A DNA stretch of 64,000 nt, from positions 41,534,750 through 41,598,749 of the forward strand of contig NC_079509.1 in the NCBI RefSeq assembly GCF_030052815.1, read 5' to 3'. This DNA is from Hevea brasiliensis. Its lineage: Eukaryota > Streptophyta > Magnoliopsida > Malpighiales > Euphorbiaceae. How positions within the stretch are numbered: position 1 is the first letter of the stretch; each line of letters starts with the position of its first letter. Below are positions 45,238 through 56,508 of this stretch, one piece after another. Made by a program: the position numbers and the translations under genes. Under the pieces are notes generated by a model, which worked only from the letters and a program-made list of their open reading frames with translations, ran no database searches and had not been told where the DNA came from.

Positions 45238-46881
45238 CTTGTAAATGTTTACTTTGGAATGAAATGAAGTCTTTTTGCTCAATTTCTTATTGAGATCGGA
45301 AAATGTCCAAATTGTATGAGTACTTAATTGTTTTGCACGCACTGGACGGTAAACTTTAAAAGCAACCATTAACCAAAGTATGAGAGATCGAAAAAATATT
45401 ATGGATAAGCTTGAGATCGGGCTGGGGCCCGACCAAACACCCGGTAAATCTTTAGAACATTGGAAAGACTTGATTTGAATTTTAGGATCGGGATCTTCAA
45501 TAGACCGGACATAAACCTTTAGCTTTATTTTGAGAAATAGACCGGACATAAACCTTTTAACTTTATTTTAAGAAATATCTGGAACACACAAGTGCGGGAC
45601 CCGATTCTAGCATTAACTAAATGATTTTCTACTACATTTGTCAAGAGAGATCGGAGACGAGACCGAATGGCATGGGGAGCGGGTGTTGGTTTAATTCCCT
45701 TCAATGAGAGATTGGAAATGAGATTGGATGGCATGGAGACTTGACATTTGTTTGACCTCCTTTGACGAGAGATCGGAAAGCCATCGACTAGATGGGAGAT
45801 CGGTCGAGTCATTTGTAATCGAAAAATGTCGAGTGGGGATCGATTTCAAAGTCAATTGACTTCGGGGTTCGGCCAAAATATGGTGTTGACTACTGCCAAA
45901 ATGGTGTATCACCATTCAATTATCAACATTAAAAATTCTTCCATAAATCAACTACCCACAACGTTGGTTACACTTTTAATGAAACAAGAATTAAAAACAC
46001 TCACTTACCACTTTTGAAGCTTGATCAAAACCTCACTAGACTTCTTAAAATTGCTATCAAACTCTTCCTTGTAAGGTGAGGAGCAAAGTTAATGAAGGAA
46101 CCTAGTGGAAAAAGAGGCTAGAACATGGTGAACTTGAGCTTGGAGTGTGGACGGCCATGGAGTTTTCTCCCAAGGTTTGGTTAGGCTGGTTTTGCAAAGT
46201 GAGGTTGAAGATGGGTTTTGCACCTCCCAAGTGTCCCTTTAGGTGTCCAAATGCTAAAGTTAGTGGAGCACTATTAAAAGTTTTAATGGTTATTTATTTA
46301 GTTTCCAATTTTTGCAATTTGGCCACCACACTTTCACTATTTACATAATGTATCTTATTTTAATTTTTCATAAAATTTTTCAAGTATAATATCATTTATT
46401 TTTAATGGACATTTAGGTCAAAAGGCATCTCGGGATGTCAAATAACCACAATGCCCCTATTCGGTTTGCATTCCCAATTTTTCGGTAACACCGAGTTTTG
46501 TCATTTTCTTTATTTCTCGTTTTTCTTTGTACTGATTAATTAATTTTTCTTTGATATTTCTAATGACATTTATACTTCAATAGATGTTTATTTAAGTCTT
46601 AAAAATATTTTTCATGGTTCCCCGCTGTCCAGGGTTAGTCAACGGTCCACGCCACAACTTCCTAGTGCTGTCACCCATTGCTATGGTTCTCGACTCGTTT
46701 AACTTGGTTACATTTCATTGCTATTATTTTTTCTTTGTTTTTCTTGTATTTTCTTTTCTTGTATTTCATTATTCTATGTCTCCTCACTAACTTTTAAATG
46801 TAGTTCTAGGCATTCTAGCTATCCGAACCAACACTAGTCACCAGAATAGTAGAACGCACTACCGAACATTTGGGTGTTACA

Positions 46882-47225
46882 GCCTTTTCTTGGCATTCTA
46901 ATGCCATAGAAACCTCAATGACTCTTCTCTGGAATCCCAAAAATTATTTCATGAATTTTCTCCCAGGTTTGGGGTTTTTAGCTGCGAAGACAACAACTTC
47001 CTTCTGGGTTACCCATCACTAGGGAACTGGCTCATTTAAATTGGTTGTATTTTATTTCTAAAATTTTTTCTAAAATTTTTTCTAAATTTCTTTTTTTATT
47101 ATTTGAGTTATTTATGACTCCTCACTCTAGTCTAAATATTTTTTTCCAGACGTTCTAGCTGTTCGAACCGACACCGGTCACTGGAACAGTAGAATGTACG
47201 TAATTACTATAGTGAGGGTGTTACA
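46882..47225 (-). repeat. 5' LTR of chromovirus A, right segment
   Basis: Continues the LTR broken by B2: GCCTTTTCTTGGCATTCTAA to GAGGGTGTTACA, matching 12226-12565 of the 3' LTR. TSD TGAGT follows at 47226-47230. Confidence 0.9.
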
Positions 47226-47230
47226 TGAGT

Positions 47231-47585
47231 GGCCATACTAGATTAGATAAAATCCATAATAAGAGTATTAGAGAAAAGGTAAGAGTGGTGCCAATTGAGA
47301 ATAAATTGAGAGAAGGGAGATTGAGATGGTTTGGTCATGTGAAGCGTAGACATACGGAGGCTTCAGTTAGACAAATAGAGCATATTGGGTTAGAGGATAG
47401 AAAGAAAAGAAGGGGTAGACCTAAACTGACTTGGAGGAGAGTAGTACAACATGACCTAGAAATATTATACATTTTCAAATATTTAACCCAAAATCGTTTA
47501 GAGTGGAGAAAGAGAATTCATATAGCCAACCCCAATAATTTTTGAGATAAAGGCTTAATTAAGTTGAGTTGAGTTGGGTTGGGAA
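47231..47585 (+). pseudogene. LINE 3' end (C-terminal region and tail)
   Basis: Continues the LINE broken at 10779. The open stretch SGHTRLDKIHNKSIREKVRV, then LREGRLRWFGHVKRRHTEAS and RRGRPKLTWRRVVQHDLEIL, is the conserved C-terminus of plant L1-like pol. It ends at TGA near 47542. A TTGAGTTGAGTTGGGTTGGG tail (about 47564-47583) takes the place of a poly(A), as in this LINE family. Confidence 0.9.
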
Positions 47586-48107
47586 GAAGGAACAACAGGG
47601 ACCTTCCATGGTGAATTGCATGTGCTGTAAAGCATGAGTAGTAGGTCGACACTGCAGTGTTATGTAACATGAAATATGTGCTAGTAGAAATAAATCGCAG
47701 CATTAAAATTCTAGAAGTAATGAAGCTAGCAATCATGTTGGACTAAGAAATAGATAAAAGCTCAAATTTGATGATGGGATGGACATCTTCAAAGAAAGAG
47801 GCACCAGGGTGAAAAAGGAAAAGTTATAAAATACAATAGGTTAAGAGAGTAGTGAAGCCTCGATTTAAGTGCCCATGTGTTAGAAAGTACGTCAATAGTA
47901 AGAAAACTTTAGGTTGAAGTCGAACAACAACTCTCATACTAGGGGAATAAAAAATGATAAAGTCGTACTAACTAAGTTGTAGACTTTTGTTAGGTCAGAG
48001 AAGAGACTCAGTCCACTTTCCAATAGTGATATGTAGAATATGGATGTTCAGCATTTGGATGGAGCTCTACATAGTTGGTACATAAGATAGTTAGAAGTTA
48101 GTATAAG

Positions 48108-48235
48108 GATCTCATGGCCAAAAAAAAAAAAAAAAGTAGGCTAGACGCTTGATCTCATGGCAAAAAAAAAAAAAAAGTAGGCTAGACGCTTGATCTCATG
48201 GCAAAAAAAAAAAAAAAGGTAGGCTAGAAGCTTAC
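48108..48235 (+). repeat. Three tandem units with long A-runs
   Basis: Units of about 46 bp: GATCTCATGGC, 14-17 A residues, then GTAGGCTAGACGCTT. The three A-runs differ in length by only one to three bases. Located in the non-coding region of E. Confidence 0.88.
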
Positions 48236-49049
48236 AATATCATGGAATTGAGAAGTATAAGTGCTTTTAGCATGAAGAAAGTATTACTGAACTTTCAATG
48301 GCCAACAAAATCAGTAATGATCTCGAATAAGGTACATGTAAAAGTAGTTATTTCAGAAGGGCACTTGTAACACCCCTCACCTGACTACAGTGTAGCCAAG
48401 CAAGGTGTGCTACATTCGGTGCCGAAGCACCCAATCTTATCTTACTTTATTTCCTTAATCATTTTCAAGTTATTATCTTTTAATATCAATTATTTTTTCG
48501 ACGGAGAAACTAACAGAATTTCCCCTATTTTATTAACGTTTGACTTGTTTCACTATTCACCTGTTTGAAAATTTCAATAATATTTTAAAATAAAAATCTC
48601 ATCATTTCATGCATCATCTATATATTTCAATTCCGTATTCAAATCTATACAATTTCATTCATATCCATTTCTATACATTCCCATTCATGCTCAACTCATA
48701 TATGAAAATTTTCAATCTTCATTAATGTCATGATATACAATTTAATCATATATGAATTAACCGATTTATTAATTTACATCACATACCTATTAATTACTTT
48801 TTTATAATTTACATTACAATACTATAACTAAGCATTTTATACAACATATAAATTATGACCTATATGGGCCCTATCTACATGCATTGCTGAGGAGGTGATA
48901 ACCTTGAATACTTCAGACACTTCTGCAGATCAGAACTCTAAAATCTTTGTTTAATATTCGCTGGGCTTTACCTTCAGTACCTGCGCGAGGAAACAAATCC
49001 ATCGCGCTAAGCATTTCTGCTTAGTGGTGCAATAATATAACAAGAAAAT

Positions 49050-49441
49050 TGTAACGGCCCGGCCCACGAGTGATATTATCCGCTCTGGGCCGAAGCCCTC
49101 ATGGTTTTAAAACGCGTCACTAGGGGTTATGAACCGCCAACTTATAAACCCAGCATCTCTCCCGTGTTTTGCCGATGTGGGATTTGCCTAGGGTGTTACA
49201 ATCCACCCCCCTTATGGGACTCAGCGTTCTCGCTGAGGTTTGCCCCACCATCGCTCAAGGTTGCATGTGGAGCGGCTCTGATACCACAAATGTAATGGCC
49301 CGGCCCACTAGTGATATTGTCCGCTCTGGGCCGAAGCCCTCACGGTTTTAAAACGCGTCACTAAGGGTTACGAACCACCAACTTATAAACCCAGCATCTC
49401 TCCCGTGTTTTGCCGATATGGGATTTGCCTAGGGTGTTACA
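49050..49441 (-). mobile_element. Complete TRIM retrotransposon inside LTR D
   Basis: 392 bp: LTR 49050-49200, internal 49201-49290, LTR 49291-49441 (151 + 90 + 151 bp). PBS complement GGCTCTGATACCA at 49274-49286 (minus strand TGGTATCAGAGCC). Target duplication AAAAT on both sides (49045-49049, 49442-49446). LTRs begin TGTAA and end TTACA. Non-coding; the short open stretches across it are chance. Confidence 0.95.
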
Positions 49442-49974
49442 AAAATAATATATACAAAATACAGATGGAAATAAAACCTAATTTGCGTAATCAAGAATTA
49501 TTTTAATTTCATATGGAATTCCTAATATTAATTATCTGTTGTCATATTATATTGTTCTTTGGAATCGCTTGTTTCCTAAATTTACTGTAGTCATATACAA
49601 AATACGAAATATATTAGTATATTACATTTCTATTCATGTTATTTCATAAGATGTAGTTGTAATTATTTATTTAAATGATATCTATTTTGCTAATCTTTTT
49701 ATCCTTTCACTCAACATTTCTTAGGTGTTTAGATCATTTCATAGTAAATAAAATTTTAAAACTAATTCTAGTTTCTTTCTTATTCATTCATTTAATTCAC
49801 ATTATTCTTAACAAATTTCACTGCCCAAGTAACCTATGACAGGCTGACTAAACTGGATAACGGGTCATTGGCACTGAACACCACAATGCCTCGGGCCATC
49901 ATACCATGGGACACGGAACGTCAACCATCTATGCAATCAGAATGGCTAAAAAGACATGATAATACATAATCAGG

Positions 49975-50063
49975 CATAAAAGCCATGAGTACGGGCGTAA
50001 AGCCATGAGTGCGGGTATAAAGCCATGAGTACGGGTATAAAGCCATGAATAGAGGCATAAAGC
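49975..50063 (+). repeat. 20-bp tandem repeat in LTR D
   Basis: Four to five units of TAAAGCCATGAGTACGGGTA with one or two changes each, grading into ATAAAGCC at the right end. Confidence 0.88.
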
Positions 50064-53027
50064 CTTTCACAGTACTGCTAAAATAATGCCCTATTGGTAT
50101 GCCAATCTATCCAATCTGACACATATGTCTAGGCAATACATGGGCACATAGTACCATTAAGTGTTCATAAGTTTTATTATTTCATTATAGGTTCTAATTA
50201 TAATTTCTAGCATTTTAATCTTTTCATAATAGAAACATAAATCTCTAAGTCTAATATTTACATAATTTATGCATTCATCGTAATTTATATATTCATTATG
50301 TTATCCATAATGATCACAATTCAAAACAATGGTTCACATGTACCATTGTATTCAAAACATTTTTTTCTTTCTCATTTATACATTCGAAAATCTACTTATG
50401 TAATTACAAATTTTATATTTTAAGTTGAATTACTAATATTTTATGAATTCTATTTGTGATGGGCATATAAGCCCTAACTACCCATGCACATCAATTAGGT
50501 GACTTTCTTTTCATGTTTTAAGCAATCCATGAACATTTCGTGGATTTTAAATTTATGGCCTTAATTTCCCTCTAACAATTTTGACTAAGATGCATAGTCC
50601 ACATTTGTCATACAATTCTAAGCATTTAAGCTTAGAATTGGTTTTAGATCTTCATCTTAATTTGCTAATAATTTTGATTACTATTCACCTTACTAGTCAA
50701 CCAAAATGTTGACTTTTTCATACTTAGTGGATATGTTAATTCTAATTACACCAAGATCCCACATTTTGAGTTTTACATTTATTAGTATTAGTTGCCAATT
50801 GCAATTTAAAGTCCCCTAGATATATTTCTAAATTTTCAGTTTTGATTACCTAAGTTTACTATTCCATTAGACAATTCTACAGTGGAAACTGGGCTAACTT
50901 TTCTTCCTCAAGGTTGTTCCTTATTGTGTCTTCTGTAATTCTCTTTTTGAATCACTCCATTTGGAGGTTTGTAGCTCAAGTTATGGCCAAATTACCAAAA
51001 CTAGCCGGATTGGTCTCTACCCATAATTTCTGGGCAATTCTGGTTCTGCCAGATTTGGTAGGTGAATTTTGGCTAGCAATTTCATTTGATTAAGTCTAGA
51101 ATTTGAGTTTGTGTTCTACATAAAAGTTGTTCTAATTTGCCTAAGCTTTCCATTGATATAAATTTCATGTCAATTGGACCTTTCTACACTGAGTTATGAC
51201 CAAATGAATGAATACTGTTCATTTGGTCATTTTGCACAGGTAGAATTGGTGATACCTGGATTTGGTCAATTTTTAAGGCATCCTAAATTTGGTTTCTGGA
51301 CAGGTTTCCTTCATCAAAGTTGTGTCATTATGTGTCTAATTTCATATCCAATTGGCCTTGTACCAATTAAACCTACACAACTCAAGTTATAGCTGCCCAA
51401 ACATGCTGAACTCACATCTAGACCTGCAAGGCACTCAAGGCAGCACCTCTAACCTCAATTCCCATGGCACAATTCACTTCATTTCCTACTCAAACATGAC
51501 CAAATGGTCACTAATTGACCATTACAACTTCTTTTCATCAATACATAAACAAAATCCAAATTTTGGTGCCTAAACCCTAACTCCAACAACTACAATTCTT
51601 CATATACATACAATCCATGAATTAAAACACCAAAATCATGTTCAATGGCAGCCATACACAACTATTGTACAATTCAAATTGATGAAATCCTAAGATACCC
51701 TAAGGCTTCAAAATTTTCATGGGGCAAGTTCATGCATCTTTAATTCATTTTTCTTTAAATTTTCAACTTAACTCTACTTAAATTCATGCTTAGAAAAGAG
51801 TGGAAGCAAGAAAATTAGCACTAACCTTGACTCAGTCACTTTCCAAGACTTCAAAAATTCACTTTCTTCCTTTTTTTTTGCTGTCCAAAGCTTGCTCTAA
51901 GTGTGAGGATGAGTATTTGTGAAGGGAAGCTAGGGTTTTGTGGTGGTTTGGTGGGTTAACCAAAGCTTGGTGAAGCTTTAATGGTGAAAGGGAGAAGGAG
52001 AGAGTTTCGGCTGGAAGAAGAAAGGAGAAAGTAATCTGATTTTTTTCTTTCATTTCTGCCCATTTAACTCATTTTAAGTGAGTTATAGCCATATGTCACA
52101 ATGTGATTGGGTGGAGGTACACTAATGACATCATGTGATGTCATAATTTCCAATTTTCTTTCTTTTTCTTTTCTTTTCTTTTTTACTCATTTTCAATTAA
52201 ATTTTTAGTAATATTTATTCATATTTTATGTCATATAATTTATTTACTTAACTGGACAAGTCGATCAAAAATCATCTCTGAAGACGAAATGACCAAAATA
52301 CCCTCCATTTGGCTTAAGGAGTTAAAATCGTCTGTACTGATTGAAAAATTTTTCTAAGCCCTTTCTTAGCATTATAATGCCATAGAAACCTCAATGACTC
52401 TTCTCTGGAGTCCCACAAATTATTTTATGAATTTTCTCCCTGGTTTAGGGCTCCTAGCTGTGAAGACCACAACTTCTCACTAGATTACTCATTGCTAGAG
52501 CACCGGCTCATTTAACTTGGTTGTATTTTATTTCTAAAATTTTTCCTAAATTTTTCTTATTATTATTAGAGTTATTTATGACTCCTCACTCTAGTCTAAA
52601 TATTTTTCCAGACATTCTAGCTGTCCGAACTGACATTGGTCATCGAAATAGTAGAATGTACGGACTTGCTAAAGTGAGGGTGTTACAACACTTCACCAGA
52701 CTTTGTGAGTAGACAGTAGGAGTCACATCTTTGTACTGTAGAGATTGGTAATAGATGGGAATCAAGACTAGTATTGATATATACCAGATTAGAGTGCAGT
52801 GGAAGCATGGTGCATACTAAAGATATTAGCAAAAGATCAAAGAGTACTCAAATGTAATGGCTTAGTTTCAAATGGAGGACGATAGCTAGTGTGCTATAGC
52901 AAGGACAGTTGCAAGCAAATTGTTTTTAACCATCTCTGCAAAGCTGGAGGACCAATGCTTACACCTGTTCTAATAACTTTCCTTTCTTTATTCCATGTTT
53001 GTTTAAAAATTCAGGGATGAATTTTTC

Positions 53028-53041
53028 TTAAGGGGGAAAGA
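53028..53041 (+). promoter_or_regulatory. Polypurine tract of element E
   Basis: TTAAGGGGGAAAGA immediately before LTR start TGTAATAATCC; marks E as a plus-strand element with its 3' LTR to the right. Confidence 0.75.
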
Positions 53042-53042
53042 T

Positions 53043-53125
53043 TGTAATAATCCAAATTTTTAAAATATAATTTTTTTAATTAATTTTTATAGTTTTTAAA
53101 TATTATTTTAATATTATGTATTGTA

Positions 53126-53156
<31 letters not shown>

Positions 53157-55657
53157 GAAAAAAAAAAGAAGAAAAGAATTTAAAATTCCAGGAATGAATC
53201 TAGACAATATGCATGCCCAAGTTCATTCCCAGAATTAAAAAAAAAAAAATAGCAACAGAACAACCCCCCCCCCCTAAAACTCTCTCTTTCTCCCATCACT
53301 CTCCCCATCCCTCTCTTTTTCTTGTGGTTGGTGAGCCACTAGCCACCATGGCCGGTCGGTGAGGAGTCACCTCACCCTGGGCTACACTGATGAGCCACCA
53401 GTTGGCCAGAGCAACACTGGTAGTAGCGCGAATGGAGGAAAATTCCTCCTTTAACTCGCGCGCAGGTGCAAAACTTTTTGGCGATATTCTGGCTTCATCC
53501 GATGTCCAGTCAGAGCGATTCAGGTGGCATTGAAAAGCTTATTCCGAGAGCTTTCTTTTGATACAAATTTTGCAGTATTTGGTGGTTAGATGAGTGAGAT
53601 ATGGATGAGAGAAATTTCAAAATTTTCAAACTTTTCGATCAGATCTAGGATGATCCTACAGCTAAATCGATGATTTGAGACCACTGATGGACTCAGAACA
53701 TCGAGAACTTTAAGATGGTACTGACCCCGCTCCGATCAGATGTCGTCTGAAAAAAGCAATCATTGGATGGTTCAAATCGTTTGATGAGATTTTTAGGCTT
53801 TTTCAATTTTCAAAAATTAAAAATAATTTTGTGATAATTATTGATAATTTTTAGGCTTTATTTAGATGCGATCGGATCGATAATAGCCTACCAGCGTCCG
53901 ACACTGAGTTTTCTACCAGATCTAGCTGTCTGGCAGCTCATCCTAGAAAATAGTCAATATTACAGTTGATCCTAGCATTATTAGATGTTTTGAACACATT
54001 CTAGGTGTCAGCTTTAGCATAGGTAAACCTGAACTCTAAGTTATTCATTTTTGCCTAATACCAAATTTAGAATAAAATTCATAAAATATTCGTGGGTAGT
54101 AAAAAAATTGTGATTCCTTTTGCAATAGCCTTACAATATTATTAAGGACTGCGAAGTGAGTTTATAGAATTTTTTAAGTTAGTTTGGATGATTTTAAAAA
54201 AATGTTAGTTTTAAGCCTTATAACTGAATTGTTTGATTTCGTGAGTTTTATCTGGTTTTGAGGGCTCAAGAGGGGCCATGTGATGTTATTGAGTTGTGGA
54301 TTTGAGACTTGTGATTTTGGAAATGTGATTTGAACTACTTTGTAGGTTGGGTAGGTCCTAGGTACAGAGAATACTCTATCAGATTTTTAACATAAATTAA
54401 GATGTCTTTTACCTCTTTAAGTTCTTAATTTGAGTTAGCACTAATAAATTCACAATATAATTATTTAAGTGATCAGGGTTAGCCATCTTCCTCTACTCAG
54501 CTGTCACAATAGTCTCTTGTGTACTGTGAGTAGATGTTGATTTTATTTATAATTTCAATATTATTATACATACAAGACATGCTTATGCATTCACTTATAA
54601 TTATATGCATATAGCTATTATAGGCACGTTTTATGTTGCATTATTATTTGATGAAATTGATATAGGTGTCGCCTTAGGGTAATTTAGAGTTGTGTGCGTG
54701 TGTCTGTGTATGTGAGGTGTAGTACTGGATATGGGCAAGACGATTAGATCGGCTTGAGCTAGTCTCATTTAGGGCTTAGTCCTTTTTTGTAATAAGTCAG
54801 GGTGAGTACGGCTTTAAGTTGATCTCGCTGACCCATACATTTAGATTATTAAGAGAAAGTCCGATTTGAGTTGATCTCGTTGGCAGAGGTTGGAATCAAG
54901 AGAGCTGTATAGGGAATCAGCTCCCATATATGTGTGTATATATATATATATATTATTAATGTGACACATGGGTGTGTGAGTGCTCCAAATTATTCTTTTT
55001 GTGAATATTGTCTGAATTTGATTGACTTTGATGATGTATGTTACATGTTATCCTTAGGGAAGTATTAGCCCTAAATAGTTATAGAAATTGTATTTAAAAT
55101 CAATATCTTACTCTATAAGTTGAACACTCACTCCTGTTCACCCTAATTTTCCAAGTTACAGGTAGGTTTTATTTTTAGAATAATCTACTTCCTTTCTCAC
55201 AGGTTTATCAGCAGCCGTTCCTTATACTTTGTTTTCTTGATTTAAAATTTAGAGCTTCACATGTGCTAGAGTTATTTTTAATTTGTGGGACTATAATGAT
55301 CTATTTTCTTTAGAAACTAGTAACTTAATTTTTATGGATATATTGAATGTATGAGATGGATTGTTTTGAGGATGAGAAAGCTGAGCTCCCATTTGATTAT
55401 ATGATTGATTGAGGATTGTGAGAGTGAGCTGAGCTCCCCAATTTGATATATTTTGTGATTACAGGTCAGGTGAGCTAAAAACTCTCTGTTGGATAGCTCA
55501 GGTTATGGCCAGACTCTGTCCAGTTGATTCCTTGAAATGGGACTTAGAGTACGGGTTTTATGATTGGACTAGAATAGTTAGGCTTACTATAGATATTAGG
55601 GGTCTTATGCTGATCCAAGTCTTAGTGTCAGTTCAGCGCAAAATTTGGGTCATGACA
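53043..55657 (+). repeat. 3' LTR of gypsy element E
   Basis: 2615 bp, TGTAATAATCCAAAT to TTTGGGTCATGACA. It contains an (ATT)n run near 53130-53158, a C10 run near 53264 and a (TA)n run near 54940. The ending GGGTCATGACA is common in long plant gypsy LTRs. The right flank is TCCCA; the left target copy is outside the window. Confidence 0.72.
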
Positions 55658-55706
55658 TCCCACGTGCCTGTTATACTTGAAACTATGGGCACTCTCTGGT
55701 GAAATG
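55658..55706 (-). pseudogene. Gypsy gag zinc-knuckle fragment, duplicate
   Basis: The minus strand encodes the second half of a knuckle (FTRECP-like) followed by a tail; the duplicate of 58218-58270. It ends at GTGAAATG, the target of the hAT-like element. Confidence 0.55.
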
Positions 55707-56135
55707 TAGAGGTAAACATTTAATTAGTTTGGTTTAAAACGAATTGAATTGAAAAAATAGAAAACCAAATTTAAAAAAAAAAAGTAAAAATCGAATCAAA
55801 ATGAACTATATATAGAGCCAAATAAAAAAAAATTGGTTTGGTTTATATACTTAGTTCTTTCAAATCTCCATTTTTTTCCCCTTGAATATTCAAATCACAA
55901 CAAAGCAACCATCCAAATCACAAAAGTAACCACCATTAATATCCAAAACATAATTTCCATTAAAAAGACCTCAATATCATAATCATTCTTCTTTAAAAAA
56001 CAATCACAATCAACCAAATCAATAATACAAGCAACATTACAAATTGAAGAAAATAAATTAAAAAACAAATGAAAAAGTAATGAAAGTGCCACTACTGCGG
56101 TGCTGGTGTTGCGGCGCTTTAACACTGGTGTTGCA

Positions 56136-56482
56136 TGTTAAAGTCCAAGTCCTATTAGAATTAGGAAGTATAATTAGTTTAAGAAGTTTAATTTAATTTA
56201 AATTATGAAGTTTAATAATTCGAGCCCTAAAAGGAATAGTTTTTTAGTGGCCGATATATATGAGTAGTTGGTTAGCCATTATATTGTATTGTAAAGAGAG
56301 CTAACGAAATAGAGAGGTATGATAAATTTTGTGAGTTTTATTTGAGTAATTGTGGGTGAAAAAAATAATTAGTGTATGTAATTATTTTTCCTTTTATAGT
56401 AGATTTTTTTGGTGGAGTTGGCTTACGCTGAACCACATTAAATTTTATATTCTTTATTTTATGTGGGTGTGATTTTTATAAT
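56136..56482 (+). repeat. 5' LTR of copia element F1
   Basis: TGTTAAAGTCCAAGTCCTAT to about TTTTTATAATA, preceded by TTGCA. TATA-like GATATATATGAG near 56253. Followed by PBS-like TAGTATCAGAGC at 56486-56497, a one-base variant of the initiator-Met type. Confidence 0.85.
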
Positions 56483-56508
56483 AAGTAGTATCAGAGCTAT
56501 GGTTCAAG

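Larger units (their letters stand above)
21620..45892 (-). mobile_element. Giant Ogre/Tat-like Ty3/gypsy retrotransposon C (about 24.3 kb)
   Basis: Two LTRs of 6375 and 6378 bp (21620-27994, 39515-45892) enclose an 11.5-kb internal region. Minus-strand order: 5' LTR, PBS, leader, ORF1, possible splice acceptor, gag, protease, G-patch-like segment, RT/RNase H, integrase, tandem-repeat 3' UTR, PPT, 3' LTR. An extra ORF before gag, very long LTRs, about 24-kb size and a repeat-rich 3' UTR are hallmarks of the Ogre group. Inserted into B2 with CTGC on both sides (21616-21619, 45893-45896; possibly five bases with a mismatch). All genes carry stops or frameshifts. LTR divergence by hand count in one 414-bp stretch is about 8%, so the insertion is not recent. 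Confidence 0.92.
39515..45892 (-). repeat. 5' LTR of Ogre-like element C
   Basis: Plus-strand ends TGTCGCATGG ... GTGTTGACTA, 6378 bp, collinear with 21620-27994. Carries the same R/U5 repeat array, TATA, palindrome and the two plus-strand ORF units. Differences from the 3' LTR are mostly transitions, many at CG or CHG sites, as expected after cytosine methylation. Confidence 0.92.
19047..46881 (-). mobile_element. Solo-LTR-like unit B2, split by element C
   Basis: Inverted copy of B1: starts TATCACACCC and ends GGGTGTTACA, flanked by GCCTT (19042-19046 and 46882-46886). The left part is 19047-21619 and the right part 45893-46881; element C lies between. Joined length about 3.56 kb. No coding sequence. 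The short plus-strand open stretches in the left part are spurious: they have no counterpart in B1. Confidence 0.85.
10780..47225 (-). mobile_element. Chromovirus-like Ty3/gypsy element A, pol deleted, containing B1, B2 and C
   Basis: LTR 10780-12565 at the left and LTR 17591-19046 plus 46882-47225 at the right, flanked by TGAGT (10775-10779 and 47226-47230) inside the LINE RT gene. PBS TGGTATCAGAGC at 17577-17588 next to the right LTR and a PPT-like GTTAGAGGGGAAG next to the left LTR make it a minus-strand element. Own internal sequence is only about 1.4 kb: gag (16358-17467) and the 3' tail (12566-12772). Protease, RT, RNase H and integrase are absent. Classification as Tekay/Del-like rests on the tail AAATTTCGAGGACGAAATTT before the PPT and on the gag type. 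Confidence 0.9.
48366..52687 (-). mobile_element. Solo LTR D of a chromovirus related to A
   Basis: Starts TGTAACACCCCTCACC and ends GTGAGGGTGTTACA. The flanks GCACT (48361-48365) and ACACT (52688-52692) are a 5-bp target duplication with one mismatch. No internal region or PBS. The right 1.5 kb (51176-52687) is collinear with the LTR of A; the left 2.4 kb is different. Orientation follows A, whose U3 start is at the right. A TRIM interrupts it at 49050-49441. Confidence 0.82.
47586..53042 (+). mobile_element. 3' non-coding region of gypsy element E, interrupted by solo LTR D
   Basis: Own sequence is 47586-48365 and 52688-53042. Just before LTR E the plus strand reads TTCAGGGATGAATTTTTCTT then the purine tract AAGGGGGAAAGA, the usual end of a plant chromovirus. 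No protein-family signal in the 1.1 kb upstream. The element's pol is not in the window, and the LINE/E junction near 47586 is not sharply defined. Confidence 0.6.

Noticed and set aside
49274..49286. GGCTCTGATACCA as part of a tRNA gene
   Set aside because: It is the primer-binding site of the TRIM; no cloverleaf around it.
49101..49351. Two overlapping ORFs of 60-64 residues across a TRIM
   Set aside because: They read across LTR, PBS and internal region of a known non-coding element.
55895..56125. Hydrophobic 76-residue minus-strand ORF, duplicated at 58458-58688
   Set aside because: It sits in low-complexity sequence of the hAT-like element, and the duplicate comes from the segmental duplication; no domain or start context.
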